64,000 nucleotides of DNA from CAYZJB01 sp964602985 (GCA_964602985.1 CAZRTJ010000003.1:1-64000); one strand, 5' to 3'. Numbered from the stretch's first letter, positions 42,651-52,179 are shown. The notes: generated from the sequence alone by a model not told the origin. Program-made: numbers and translations.

Positions 42651-43427
42651 TTGCACGAACTCGCGCGGCCTTTCCATTTCCACCACGATCCCCCGTCCCA
42701 CTCGGCCATTCTTCTGACACACGGTTTCACGTCCACCCCCTTCGCGATGAGGGAACTGGGCCGCACCCTGTACGAAGCAGGTCATGACACCCAGGGACTC
42801 TTGCTCCCCGGACATGGTACCGTGCCCGAAGACCTCCATTCCGTGCGCCACAGCGACTGGATCCATGCCGTGTACAATGCCGCTCAGTCCTTGCGGAAAA
42901 GGTATGCAAGGGTATTTTTGTGCGGGCAGTCCTTGGGCGGCTGTCTGAGTCTGCTCGTCAGTACGCTGACGCCGGTCGACGGAATCGTCACGATTTCGGC
43001 GGGATATCGATTGTCGTGGTGGAAGGTGCTCGGCGTGCGCCTGCAGTCGACATGGAAACCGTTCATCCGGAAGGAAGACGGTCCGGGAATTCGCGATCCC
43101 GAAGCCAAACAAACGGAAATCCACTACGACCGGATGTCCTCACACGCGATTCTGGAGTTGAATCAAGTCCTGACAGCCATGCGGGGTCGTCTGCGGTACG
43201 TCACGTCGCCCTTGTTGTTGATTCACGCAAAAGAAGATCATACATTCCCGCGTGCTCATCAGGATCGCATCGCGCGAGCGGTCGCATCCCGAAGGGTGGA
43301 GAGGATCCTCTTGCCCCGCAGTTACCATGTGGCAACGCTGGATGTCGACAAACAACAGATTCACGACGGAGCCCGCACATTCTTACAAAGCCTGACATAC
43401 GATTCGCCCCCGCTGATATCACTGTAA
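42651..43427 (+). CDS. Alpha/beta hydrolase, carboxylesterase/lipase type
   Basis: A 258-residue hydrolase of the Est30/monoacylglycerol lipase group. The oxyanion strand is ILLTHGFTSTP, the nucleophile elbow GQSLGG, the acid in HAKEDHTFP and the catalytic His in SYHVATLDVDK. The GHDTQGLLLPGHG loop is typical. The start is TTG at 42651, one base after the HPt stop; the next ATG would remove the first core strands. It likely acts on short acyl esters in the cytoplasm. The gene's end is read through in another frame by the start region of the following DUF971 gene. Confidence 0.88.
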   Translation: MHELARPFHFHHDPPSHSAILLTHGFTSTPFAMRELGRTLYEAGHDTQGLLLPGHGTVPEDLHSVRHSDWIHAVYNAAQSLRKRYARVFLCGQSLGGCLSLLVSTLTPVDGIVTISAGYRLSWWKVLGVRLQSTWKPFIRKEDGPGIRDPEAKQTEIHYDRMSSHAILELNQVLTAMRGRLRYVTSPLLLIHAKEDHTFPRAHQDRIARAVASRRVERILLPRSYHVATLDVDKQQIHDGARTFLQSLTYDSPPLISL

Positions 43428-43444
43428 ACCGTCAGGCCGGAACG

Positions 43445-43714
43445 ATGACCGTGGTGTGGGCCGATCGACACACCAGCATGTGGGAGTTTACGCACCTGCG
43501 CGCCCTCTGTCCCTGCGCCAACTGCGATGCCGGTCGGGGACGCATCGGCCGTGATGAAACGGTCGGCGTCCGGAGCGCAGCCGAGGTGGGTCGCTACGCC
43601 CTGCGTTTCGAATGGTCGGACGGACACGATACGGGTATTTATAGTTTTGAATATTTACGCCATCATTGCCCCTGTGAAGAATGTCAACATCTCAGCAAGG
43701 AAACCTCATCATGA
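43445..43714 (+). CDS. DUF971-domain protein
   Basis: A protein of 89 residues from ATG 43445 with the DUF971 signature THLRALCPCANC, followed by SFEYLRHHCPCEEC (four-Cys pattern, probably metal or iron-sulfur binding). DUF971 proteins are linked to iron-sulfur cluster assembly and to BolA/Mrp contexts. Homology seems to begin before the ATG (PADITVNRQAG, in frame and overlapping the end of the hydrolase), and no ATG, GTG or TTG exists there; an ATT at 43379 is a possible non-standard start. Its stop overlaps the next ATG as ATGA. Confidence 0.75.
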   Translation: MTVVWADRHTSMWEFTHLRALCPCANCDAGRGRIGRDETVGVRSAAEVGRYALRFEWSDGHDTGIYSFEYLRHHCPCEECQHLSKETSS

Positions 43715-44388
43715 AATGCATCCTGACTTTCTTGACGGTTTTGCTCGTCTCCTGCCGGACGACCAAAGAAACAGGAATTTCCAATCAGGATTTCGAAAAG
43801 GCGCTTCAGGAGTCGACGGTCATTGTGAAGCCGGATTTCCTGGCAGATGAGAAATTGCCCAATGAGGAATACATACTGTCCGACACGATGGTGGCGGCGG
43901 TGTCCATCGCAGAAGTGTTGCCGAGGGAGTGGGCGCCGTATCGAATTCAGGTCTTTGCGGGCACGGCCGACAACGCGCACAAAACCCACCGTGACTTTTC
44001 CTCCCGCGGCGGCGTCCATTCTTCCTACCTGGTGCGAGACTCTGCGGACGGGCTCTGGAAGGTCTGGATTGGGGGCTTGCAAACGCGCGCGGCCGCCGAT
44101 TCGCTGAAGGCCGAACTCATCGGTTTGGGTTACACGGGTGCGTGGATCAAAGAATCGCCCACATCCACGGAAAACAAACTGTGGTATGTCCAGGTCGGAT
44201 CTTTTCAAAATCAGGCGGCGGCGGAAAAAACACGCGACAGACTCGCCGCTCAGACCGTCGTCATTCGCGAGGTAAAAGGACTGTGGAAAGTCTGGGTGGG
44301 CGGATTCCCGGATCGGGCGCAGGCGGACGAATTGAAACGATCCCTTACGGGCTTCTCCGGAACCTTTGTCGTTCAGGACAGCGAATGA
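43711..44388 (+). CDS. Lipoprotein with two SPOR domains
   Basis: A 225-residue lipoprotein: signal MKCILTFLTVLLVSC with a good LVSC lipobox (Cys15). Two SPOR repeats follow, about 75-140 (YRIQVFAGT ... LWKVWIGG) and 150-220 (WYVQVGSFQN ... LWKVWVGG). SPOR domains bind denuded peptidoglycan glycan strands at division septa. Overlaps the DUF971 stop by 4 bp and the ftsE start by 4 bp, so it is expressed together with ftsE; both point to septal cell-wall work. Confidence 0.9.
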   Translation: MKCILTFLTVLLVSCRTTKETGISNQDFEKALQESTVIVKPDFLADEKLPNEEYILSDTMVAAVSIAEVLPREWAPYRIQVFAGTADNAHKTHRDFSSRGGVHSSYLVRDSADGLWKVWIGGLQTRAAADSLKAELIGLGYTGAWIKESPTSTENKLWYVQVGSFQNQAAAEKTRDRLAAQTVVIREVKGLWKVWVGGFPDRAQADELKRSLTGFSGTFVVQDSE

Positions 44389-45038
44389 TTGCACTGGAAG
44401 ACGTGGCCGTCGTCTACGATGGACGCGCCAGTCTGGCTGATGTCACCACCTCCATCGATCCCGGAGAATTTGTGTACTTGCTCGGTCCCAGCGGATCCGG
44501 GAAGAGTACATTCCTAAAACTCATTTATCTGGATATCCTCCCGACGTCCGGCCACGTACAGATCGGAGAATTCGACACGCGGCAATTGCGGAAGCGAGAA
44601 ATTCCGTACCTGCGCCGACAGCTCGGAATTGTCTTTCAAGACTTCCGGCTTCTGCGTGATCGCAACACGTATGACAACATCGCCTTTGCCTGCATGGTCA
44701 CCGGCACACCGAAATCCGACATTCCAAAGAAAGTCATGCGGGTCCTGGCCGAAGTCGGACTGACGAACAAGCGTCAGCAAATGCCGTACGAGCTTTCCGG
44801 CGGCGAACAGCAGCGCGTGGTCATCGCCCGTGCTCTGGTCAACGAGCCGATCGTGATCCTCGCCGACGAACCGACGGGCAACCTGGACCCGGACACTTCC
44901 GCCGAGATCATGATGCTTCTCCAACGGATCCACGAAAAAGGAACGGCAATCCTCATGGCCACGCACGATTACCACATCGTGGATAAATACCCCAGACGAA
45001 TGATTCGACTCCAAAACGGAAAAATGGTGGACGCATGA
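44385..45038 (+). CDS. ftsE: Cell division ABC ATPase FtsE
   Basis: A 217-residue ABC ATPase. Walker A GPSGSGKSTFLKLIY, Q-loop VFQDFRLL, signature LSGGEQQRVVIARAL, Walker B VILADEPTGNLD and H-loop MATHDYHIV. The LLRDRNTYDNIAF segment and compact length fit FtsE, which with FtsX controls septal peptidoglycan hydrolases. No ftsX follows: the next gene, overlapping by 4 bp, is a biotin carboxylase. The true start, ATG 44385, overlaps the SPOR stop as ATGA. A generic MacB/LolD-type ATPase is the alternative; the permease at 135-2510 could be a remote partner. Confidence 0.82.
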   Translation: MIALEDVAVVYDGRASLADVTTSIDPGEFVYLLGPSGSGKSTFLKLIYLDILPTSGHVQIGEFDTRQLRKREIPYLRRQLGIVFQDFRLLRDRNTYDNIAFACMVTGTPKSDIPKKVMRVLAEVGLTNKRQQMPYELSGGEQQRVVIARALVNEPIVILADEPTGNLDPDTSAEIMMLLQRIHEKGTAILMATHDYHIVDKYPRRMIRLQNGKMVDA

Positions 45039-46531
45039 AAAAACCCATCCGGAAAATTCTGATTGCCAATCGCGGCGAGATCGCCTTGCGCATCCTTCGA
45101 GCGTGCCGGGAAATGGAGATTCAAACCGTTGCTGTGTTTTCGGAGGCCGATCGCACAGCTGCCCACGTGCGTCTGGCAGATCAGGCAGTGTACGTGGGCC
45201 CGGCCCCATCCTCCCAGAGCTATCTGGTGATCGATCACATCCTCCGGGCCGCGAAGGAGTCCGGTGCGGACGCCATCCATCCGGGATACGGTTTCCTGTC
45301 CGAAAACGACGAGTTTGCGGACCGGGTCGCGCAGGAAGGCCTGATCTTCATCGGTCCGCCCGGTGCCGCCATGCGACAGATGGGAAGCAAAACAGAGGCT
45401 CGCAAACTCGCCAAGCGATGCGGCGTACCGACTGTGCCGGGCACCGAAGAAGGACTCCGGTCCAAAGAAGAAGCGCGCCAGATCGCCGATCAGATCGGCT
45501 ACCCCGTCCTGATCAAGGCCGCGGCCGGCGGAGGCGGCAAGGGCATGCGGCTCGTGCAGAGCCCCGAGGAACTCAACGACGCCATCAATCGCGCACAGGG
45601 AGAGGCTTTGTCGGCGTTCGGCGACGACACGGTCTACATTGAAAAGTACGTCGTCCAGCCGCGACACATTGAAATTCAGATTTTGGCCGATGCTCACGGA
45701 CACGTGGTCTACCTCGGAGAGCGCGAATGCTCCATCCAACGCCGACACCAGAAAGTCATCGAGGAATCACCGTCCTGCATTGTCACGCCGGAACTACGCA
45801 AACGAATGGGAGACTCCGCCGTTCGTCTGGCCAGGGAATGCGGCTACGTCAGCGCCGGCACGCTGGAGTTCCTCGTCGATCACGAGCGCAATTTCTACTT
45901 CCTCGAAATGAACACCCGTCTGCAGGTGGAGCATCCGGTCACGGAGATGGTCACCGGTGTAGACATGGTGCGACAGATGATCCACATCGCCGCGGGTGAT
46001 GCATTGCCGTTTACGCAGGACGACATCCGCATGTCCGGACACGCGATCGAATGTCGAATCTACGCGGAAGACGTCGAGAACAATTTCGCACCGTCCATCG
46101 GCCGGATCGAACACATGGAGCCATCGTTGGGACCCGGCATCCGGGAAGACAGCGGCATCTTCGAAGGAGACACGGTCCAGATTTACTACGACCCGATGAT
46201 CTCCAAACTCGTCGCCTGGGCCAACGACCGCAAACACGCGATTGCCCGCATGCGTCGATCCCTGCGCGAGTACGCCGTCGTCGGCGTGGATACGACGATC
46301 CCATTCTGTCTGTTTGTCATGGAAAACGAGAGCTTTCAGAAGGGCGATTTTGATACGGGATTTGTGCAAAAGGAATTCACGCCGGAAAAATTGCGCCACA
46401 AAGAAGAGCACATGGCCGCGATCGCCGCCGCTCTCCATGACCACTTGCATCGCAAAACAACGACGTCCAAGATGATCCCGGCGCCTTCCGGCAATCGATC
46501 TGGCGCCTGGAAGTGGAAATCGAGGAAATAA
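45035..46531 (+). CDS. accC: Biotin carboxylase subunit of acyl-CoA carboxylase
   Basis: A 498-residue ATP-grasp enzyme. Motifs: ILIANRGEIALRI, HPGYGFLSEN, ATP-binding AAAGGGGKGMR, RECSIQRRHQK (bicarbonate/biotin site) and EMNTRLQVEHPVTE. It carboxylates the biotin on a carrier protein for acetyl-CoA (fatty acid synthesis) or propionyl-CoA carboxylation. The C-terminal extension beyond about 450 residues (HLHRKTTTSKMIPAP) is low-complexity and contains no biotin attachment motif, so the carrier is encoded elsewhere. Starts in a 4-bp overlap with ftsE and ends just before a terminator hairpin. Confidence 0.9.
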   Translation: MKKPIRKILIANRGEIALRILRACREMEIQTVAVFSEADRTAAHVRLADQAVYVGPAPSSQSYLVIDHILRAAKESGADAIHPGYGFLSENDEFADRVAQEGLIFIGPPGAAMRQMGSKTEARKLAKRCGVPTVPGTEEGLRSKEEARQIADQIGYPVLIKAAAGGGGKGMRLVQSPEELNDAINRAQGEALSAFGDDTVYIEKYVVQPRHIEIQILADAHGHVVYLGERECSIQRRHQKVIEESPSCIVTPELRKRMGDSAVRLARECGYVSAGTLEFLVDHERNFYFLEMNTRLQVEHPVTEMVTGVDMVRQMIHIAAGDALPFTQDDIRMSGHAIECRIYAEDVENNFAPSIGRIEHMEPSLGPGIREDSGIFEGDTVQIYYDPMISKLVAWANDRKHAIARMRRSLREYAVVGVDTTIPFCLFVMENESFQKGDFDTGFVQKEFTPEKLRHKEEHMAAIAAALHDHLHRKTTTSKMIPAPSGNRSGAWKWKSRK

Positions 46532-46559
46532 AAAAAGCTGCCTCACTTCCGAGACAGCT
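46530..46559 (-). terminator. Intrinsic terminator, minus strand (possibly bidirectional)
   Basis: AGCTGCCTC (46536-46544) and GAGACAGCT (46551-46559) form a 9-bp stem with one G-T pair; read on the minus strand it ends in a run of seven T (A residues 46530-46536). It terminates the lipoprotein transcript and sits directly behind the accC stop, so it may serve both. Confidence 0.8.
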
Positions 46560-46584
46560 CTTCATCCATCCCGTCTGAGAAAAA

Positions 46585-47283
46585 TTACCGAACCGTTGCG
46601 GAGTCTCCGGACTGCATCGCTTCATCGCGCCCCTGCTGACGCGCCTCTTCCAGCTGCTGACTGCGAATCACGTACTTGAATCGGTTGGGGGAAATGTGTG
46701 CGGAACCTTGCGTAACGAACGTTCCGAAGGCGCCGTCGTTGTAGTACAACCACACCTGGAAACCCGGAACCAGTTCGTCGATCAGCGCCGTTTCCTCCAG
46801 CAATTTGTTGGCCGCTTCGACGCTCAATCCTTTTTCCTTGGTCAGCCAGTTGCGGCCGACCTTGTAGTGCGTGTCGCCCGCGACGACGTCGTATGGCTTG
46901 GGCAGTTTCGCCTTCAGTTCGGTCAAGTCGGCGCTGATCTTCGAGATTTGCTCGTTCTTGTCTAGGATTTGGGTCAACAAGCCCTTGTACGTCAGATCTT
47001 GTTCCGTTTCCACCATTTGCTGGATCAGCTTCATCTGGTTGGCATCGAAACCCATCATCGTATCCGGTACGACGATCTGGCTGTCTGCAGCACGGTTGAC
47101 GTTGAATTGCTGAACCGCCTCCATGATCTCTTTCCGGACGTCGGCGATTTCGTCATTCTTCTTGCCCACCGTCTTGACCAACGTGTTGAATTCCTCGATC
47201 GAACCCGCTTCTCTCTTTTGACATCCCAGGCCGATGAAGATAGACAATCCAATCATCCCTGCCTGCATCAATACTTGTTTCAT
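46585..47283 (-). CDS. Envelope protein with C-terminal LysM-like region
   Basis: A 232-residue exported protein. N-terminal signal MKQVLMQAGMIGLSIFIGLGC (Cys21 probably lipidated), then a predicted coiled-coil helix pair (about 25-115: FNTLVKTVGKKNDEIADV... and KNEQISKISADLTELKAKL). The segment PYDVVAGDTHYKVGRNWLTKEKGLSVEAANKLLEET resembles a degenerate LysM-type fold, with the VxxGDTxYxVA pattern altered. It could tether the outer membrane to peptidoglycan; function not proved. AGGAG precedes ATG 47283. Its gene ends at a strong terminator. Confidence 0.7.
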   Translation of the reverse strand: MKQVLMQAGMIGLSIFIGLGCQKREAGSIEEFNTLVKTVGKKNDEIADVRKEIMEAVQQFNVNRAADSQIVVPDTMMGFDANQMKLIQQMVETEQDLTYKGLLTQILDKNEQISKISADLTELKAKLPKPYDVVAGDTHYKVGRNWLTKEKGLSVEAANKLLEETALIDELVPGFQVWLYYNDGAFGTFVTQGSAHISPNRFKYVIRSQQLEEARQQGRDEAMQSGDSATVR

Positions 47284-47416
47284 AAGCTCCTCGCGTTTTT
47301 GCGGCGCAGTATAGACGGAAGGACGGGAAAACGCAAGTGGAAATTCCCTGGCGTCAACGCACCGCAAAATCGAAATGTCTGGTCGGGATGGCGACCGGGG
47401 TCGATCCTGACCGTTC

Positions 47417-50400
47417 CTACGAACGAATGGATCGCAGAGTCTCTGTCACGTCTTCCATGCTGAAGGGTTTGCGAATCACTCCCCGGAATCCGTACGTGCG
47501 GCAATCGGCCATCACGGGATCGTTGGAATAGCCGCTGGCCACGACCGCGCACACCTCCGGATCGATCCGAAGCAACTCTTCCATTGTTTCCTTGCCGCCT
47601 TTGCCGCCGGGAATGGTCAAATCCATGATGACCAGTCGATACGGCGTCCCTTCCGACATCGCGCGCACATATTCCCGAATCGCGTCATCCCCCTCTGAGA
47701 CGGCGACTGCATCGTACCCCAACTGCCCTACCATATGGATGAGCAGCGTCCGGATGTCCGGCTCGTCGTCCATGATCAAGATGCGTCCCTGCCCACGAAA
47801 TTCCACCTTCGTCCGTAGTTCGGATTCGGAGCGGGCGCCCGCAGACGCCGGCAGAAATACGGAAAACGTCGTCCCCTTGTTGATCTCAGATTCGACGGCG
47901 ATCAGACCGTCGTGATTCTTCACGATCGAATAGCACATCGCCAGACCCAATCCACTGCCGGTGGACTTCGTCGTGAAGTAGGGATCAAAAATCTTCGGCA
48001 TCACATCGGCAGGAATGCCCGACCCCTGATCACGAAAACGAATGCACACATACCGTCCGGGCTGCAATCCAGCGAAAGGATTGGAATTCGCATCGACATT
48101 TTCCGCCTGGATGGTGACCGTTCCGCCATTCGGCATGGCCTGCACGGCATTGAGCACGAGATTGTGAATCACCTGATTGATTTGCCCGGTATCCACTTGA
48201 GCCAGCCAGAGATCCGGATCGATGGCAAATTCACACAGGACACCCGATCCGCGCACCACAAATTCCGCAGACTCCTTGATCAGTTCCCCGATGGATGCCG
48301 CGTGACGCACGGGCACTCCCCCGCGGGAAAACGTCAGGAGTTGTTGGGTCAAATCCCGGGCACGAAGGCAGGCCTTTTCCGATCGGGACAGCATGTCGCT
48401 CAAGGAACCCATGCGTCCAACGGCGATTTCCATCTTGGCCAGACTGATATTGCCCAGGATGGCCGTCAAAATATTATTAAAGTCGTGTGCGATGCCGCCT
48501 GCCAGAATGCCCACGGACTCCAGCTTCAGCGCCTTGACGCGTTCCTCTTCCAGTTTCTGCTTTTCCGTAATGTCGTGAATGACGAGAACGGCGCCGATCA
48601 CGCGACCTTCGGCATCCCGGATCGGAGAGGCCGTCTCCGTGACGATGAATTCTCTTCCCCCCTTCGCCGCGAGGACACTCGGGCGCGTGGTCTCTACCAG
48701 GGTATTCGAGCGCAACGTGCGCTGGACGGTATCCTCCAGTCGCTCACGGTTCTTCTGTTGGTACAGGACGACGACCTCGGACACGCGTTGACCCATGCCC
48801 TCCTCCGACGTCCAACCGGTGAATTGCTCCGCCTGGGCATTCATGATGCGAACGCGACCCTCCGCATCCGTTGCAATCACACCATCGCCGATGGATCGAA
48901 GCGTGACCGACAGTCGCTCTTTTTCAGCGGCCAATTGCAGTTCCGACTGTTTGCGCTCGGTGATATCAAACAGCACGTGCAATACGGACGTCATGTTGCC
49001 CTGTTCGTCCCGCAGGGCGTCCCCGCTGACCAGTACATGCAGGAAGGACCCATCCCTCTTGAGAAATCGACATTCGTAGCTGGCCGCCTGCCCCTTCGTG
49101 AGAATCCGATTGTAGGCCGCCGTCATCCGCTCACGATCTTCGGGATGCACGAACGACACAAAGGCCCGGCCCAGCACTTCACTTTCCCGATACTTGCAGA
49201 ACCGCAACAAAGACTGGTTGACAAAGAGCACGCGGCCGTCCAGCGACACCTCGATCAGAAATTCGTACATCGATTCGACCAGATTTCGATAACGCTTTTC
49301 AGAATGCCGCAGGGCTCTTTCGGCTTCCATTCGGTCCGTCACGTCACGGGCGTTGATCACGGCGCCGTGAACAATCGGATCGCGCAGGAGATTTCTGCCG
49401 TGGATGGCCAGGAGGCGCCATCGACCGTTCTTGTGACGAAATCGATACTGCTGATCAACGACTCGTCTTCGGGAATGAATCGACTCGTAAAACACGCGCT
49501 TGAGCGACTCCTGCTCGTCGGGATGGGCGTAATCAAACACACAGTGATCCTGAATCGCGTCGGGAGCATACCCGAGGACCCGCTGAACCGACGGACTGGA
49601 ATACAGAATATGCGCATCCGCATTGATGATGATGATGATATCCATCGCATTCTCAATCAGCGCCCGATAATACCGTTCGCTGGCGGCGACCAGATCCTGC
49701 GCTCTCCGCCTCTCCGTGACATCCCGCGCGATCACTCCGACCCCGTAGATCTCGCCCTGGGGAGTCAGGATCGGACTGAACGTGATTTCAAAATCCGTCT
49801 GCGCTCCGTGACGCTCGACATGGTCCTCGACGCTGAAACCGTGGCCCTTCAGCGCCTTCGCATACCGTTCTCGCCACACGTCTCGTCGGGATCTCGGAGC
49901 CGCGCTCAACACATTCATGCCCGGCAGCAGAAGCGAGGTTCCGGAGGACAAGAACATTCGCTGACTCGCACTGTTGGCGACGACTAGACGGAGACTCGCA
50001 TCCACCGACCAAATCGCATCGTGCGTATTTTCTAAGATCGCCAGGAGGTTCGCGCGGTTTTCAGAAATCTCGCGTTCGGCTTCCTTGGCCGCTGTAATAT
50101 CCCTGACGATGAACTGAAGAGCCGGAATATTGTTGAACGAGACCTTGGAAATCACTGAAGAATGCCAGCGAATACTCCCGTCCCGGTTGATGAAGCGATT
50201 TTCAATCGTCTGCGAATACGTGTCGGGTGAACGGATGAAGGCTTCGACAAAGAGCCGCACGCGATTGCGGTCTTCTTCATGCACATGCAGGAACTCTTCG
50301 GAGCCGTACCGAGCGTGATCGTACCCGGTAACCCGACTGACGGCCGGATTCGTGAAAAGCATGCTGCCCTCGTAGTCAGTGATGAAAATCGCTTCCCAAA

Positions 50401-51304
50401 AGGACTCGACCAGTTGTCGGTATCGGGCCTCGCTCGACTGCAGCGCCTGCAGACTTTGCTTTTGTTCCGTCACGTCCTGCTGGGTTCCCCATACACCGAT
50501 AAACTGACCGTCGCGAAGGATGCCGAATGCGCTGTTCAGGAAAAATTTTGGTTTCCCGCTCGCATCGACTTCTCGCGATTCCTGATTGTGAACTCGGTAC
50601 TGGTTGGCAATAAAATCCTGTATGTACTGAAAATTGTACGGGTCATCGGGAGGGAGCATCTCCCGGACGAACTTGCCGACAAACTCCGATTCCTTCGAAA
50701 ATCCGTACATGTTCAGCATGGCCCGATTGCTCTCTGCAATCCGGGCACGGTCAAAAAATAATCTCGCTTGCCGCTTGGCGGCCAGACGGGTCGAGATCGG
50801 CGGATCCACTTCCACCCTGTAGATCCCCTGCGTGCTCGCCTGGACGAATGCATTGTATCGATGCAGCAGGACATCATCCGTGTCTTCGGGCTTTGCGTCC
50901 TGCAGACCGGCCTGCAACAGGCGGAGAAAGATCCCGACGAGCCCCTTTTCATTCGTTCGCAATTTCCGAGTCAGCACGAAGGCCAGAGCGAATTGCCTCT
51001 TGCCGACTTCAAAAGGAAGCACCCATATATCCAGATTTTTGCGAATCGACAATCGCTGTTCGCAATTCTGGCGGACCCCCAGCAGAACATACTTTCGCAG
51101 GAGATCCAAAACCGGGCTCGACTTCGGAAGGGCCGTGTGGCGTCCGAGAACGGACAAACCGTCCGCGTCCTGGCGGACCAGCAGGACCATCCGGGCAGAA
51201 AAAAGCGAGGCGGCAGACCGGCAAAACCTTGCCAACTCCCTTTTCGTTATTTTTCCCGATAGGGACTGGAGCAGCGGAAACACACGAGGATCCCCGGGCT
51301 TCAT
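47417..51304 (-). CDS. Multi-PAS hybrid sensor histidine kinase with receiver
   Basis: A 1295-residue soluble kinase. An N-terminal region of about 230 residues resembles no domain I recognise. At least five PAS/PAC units follow (each closing with patterns such as VRDITAAKEAE, ARDVTERRRAQ, NARDVTDRMEAE, FDITERKQSE, IHDITEKQKLEEE). Then comes HisKA with His in GGIAHDFNNILTAIL (about 930), HATPase_c with NLVLNAVQAMP, DQGSGI and FDPYFTTK, and a C-terminal receiver (about 1180-1290; phospho-Asp in LVIMDLTIPG, Lys in IRKPFS). No TM helix is obvious, so inputs are cytoplasmic (redox, light or ligands). ATG 51304 lies 2 bp after the DUF481 gene. The receiver could feed the HPt protein at 42257. Confidence 0.88.
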   Translation of the reverse strand: MKPGDPRVFPLLQSLSGKITKRELARFCRSAASLFSARMVLLVRQDADGLSVLGRHTALPKSSPVLDLLRKYVLLGVRQNCEQRLSIRKNLDIWVLPFEVGKRQFALAFVLTRKLRTNEKGLVGIFLRLLQAGLQDAKPEDTDDVLLHRYNAFVQASTQGIYRVEVDPPISTRLAAKRQARLFFDRARIAESNRAMLNMYGFSKESEFVGKFVREMLPPDDPYNFQYIQDFIANQYRVHNQESREVDASGKPKFFLNSAFGILRDGQFIGVWGTQQDVTEQKQSLQALQSSEARYRQLVESFWEAIFITDYEGSMLFTNPAVSRVTGYDHARYGSEEFLHVHEEDRNRVRLFVEAFIRSPDTYSQTIENRFINRDGSIRWHSSVISKVSFNNIPALQFIVRDITAAKEAEREISENRANLLAILENTHDAIWSVDASLRLVVANSASQRMFLSSGTSLLLPGMNVLSAAPRSRRDVWRERYAKALKGHGFSVEDHVERHGAQTDFEITFSPILTPQGEIYGVGVIARDVTERRRAQDLVAASERYYRALIENAMDIIIIINADAHILYSSPSVQRVLGYAPDAIQDHCVFDYAHPDEQESLKRVFYESIHSRRRVVDQQYRFRHKNGRWRLLAIHGRNLLRDPIVHGAVINARDVTDRMEAERALRHSEKRYRNLVESMYEFLIEVSLDGRVLFVNQSLLRFCKYRESEVLGRAFVSFVHPEDRERMTAAYNRILTKGQAASYECRFLKRDGSFLHVLVSGDALRDEQGNMTSVLHVLFDITERKQSELQLAAEKERLSVTLRSIGDGVIATDAEGRVRIMNAQAEQFTGWTSEEGMGQRVSEVVVLYQQKNRERLEDTVQRTLRSNTLVETTRPSVLAAKGGREFIVTETASPIRDAEGRVIGAVLVIHDITEKQKLEEERVKALKLESVGILAGGIAHDFNNILTAILGNISLAKMEIAVGRMGSLSDMLSRSEKACLRARDLTQQLLTFSRGGVPVRHAASIGELIKESAEFVVRGSGVLCEFAIDPDLWLAQVDTGQINQVIHNLVLNAVQAMPNGGTVTIQAENVDANSNPFAGLQPGRYVCIRFRDQGSGIPADVMPKIFDPYFTTKSTGSGLGLAMCYSIVKNHDGLIAVESEINKGTTFSVFLPASAGARSESELRTKVEFRGQGRILIMDDEPDIRTLLIHMVGQLGYDAVAVSEGDDAIREYVRAMSEGTPYRLVIMDLTIPGGKGGKETMEELLRIDPEVCAVVASGYSNDPVMADCRTYGFRGVIRKPFSMEDVTETLRSIRS

Positions 51305-51306
51305 GT

Positions 51307-52068
51307 TCAAAACGAAACCGTCACGCCGTTGGATAGCACATAATCGTACCGCTTGATACCGGCAGCAGGATCGCGGTCGTAGCGGTAATTCCACGTTGCG
51401 ACGACGGTCAGAATCTTGTTGATGCCGACTCCTGCCGAACTCTCCAGAAGGACTCGATATTTGCTGCGCGCAGTCAGCGGCGCCTGGAAATAGCCTACGG
51501 CATGGAGAAACGTCTTCGAGTCGACATTCCATCGTACGCTCAGATAGTTCGTAGACCGCACCCAGCGCGTGTCATCCTTCGCGCCTTCCGAGAAAGCTTC
51601 CTGTTCTGCCATCCATCCCGACCCAACATTCACGTGCAACGGACGCGGCTTCACCGTGTTCGTGTCCGCCCCGAACAGCTCATAACGGAATCCCGCACCG
51701 GCCAGCCGTCGGTCGCGAAGCAAAATGAAATCGTTGAACTCGGCTTGCGCGAAGGCCTCTGCTTTCCAGTGCGCGGCCAACGACCGCTGCAATCGCAGAT
51801 GCGCGAATCCTTTGTGCAGGATCACATCGCCACCGGACGTTCCCCGAACGTAATTCCCCACGACAAACGAGTATGTGCGCAGCCCGACCCAATCCATTCG
51901 GTAGGATCCGTTCAGCAGAAACAGACGGCTATTGCCACCGTAGGAACTCAAGCTCACTCCCAATTCATTGGACCAGCCCCGTTCCGCTTCCCATTTGCGC
52001 ATTCGTTCCGTATTGACCTGAGCGGAAAGGGACCCGGTCAGAACCAACAATCCGAGGAAAGCCTTCAT
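51307..52068 (-). CDS. DUF481-like outer-membrane protein
   Basis: A 253-residue exported protein with signal peptide MKAFLGLLVLTGSLSAQ followed by an amphipathic beta-strand series with aromatic ends (WSNELGVSLSSYGGN, LFLLNGSYRMDW, YNYRYD), typical of DUF481 small barrels in FCB genomes. The C terminus is VTVSF, a terminal Phe as in outer-membrane proteins. Function unknown. Start at ATG 52068 (a longer frame begins upstream without signal features). The multi-PAS kinase gene begins just after its stop, hinting at one operon. Confidence 0.75.
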   Translation of the reverse strand: MKAFLGLLVLTGSLSAQVNTERMRKWEAERGWSNELGVSLSSYGGNSRLFLLNGSYRMDWVGLRTYSFVVGNYVRGTSGGDVILHKGFAHLRLQRSLAAHWKAEAFAQAEFNDFILLRDRRLAGAGFRYELFGADTNTVKPRPLHVNVGSGWMAEQEAFSEGAKDDTRWVRSTNYLSVRWNVDSKTFLHAVGYFQAPLTARSKYRVLLESSAGVGINKILTVVATWNYRYDRDPAAGIKRYDYVLSNGVTVSF

Positions 52069-52179
52069 GATCTTGTAAGGTAGGTGAAAGACCGAAAAAA
52101 TATGGCTCATTTCGGACGCGGACACAAGACTTTTGTTTCGCCCGCAAATCCGTTATACTCCTGGCGCAAAGGAGGATGC

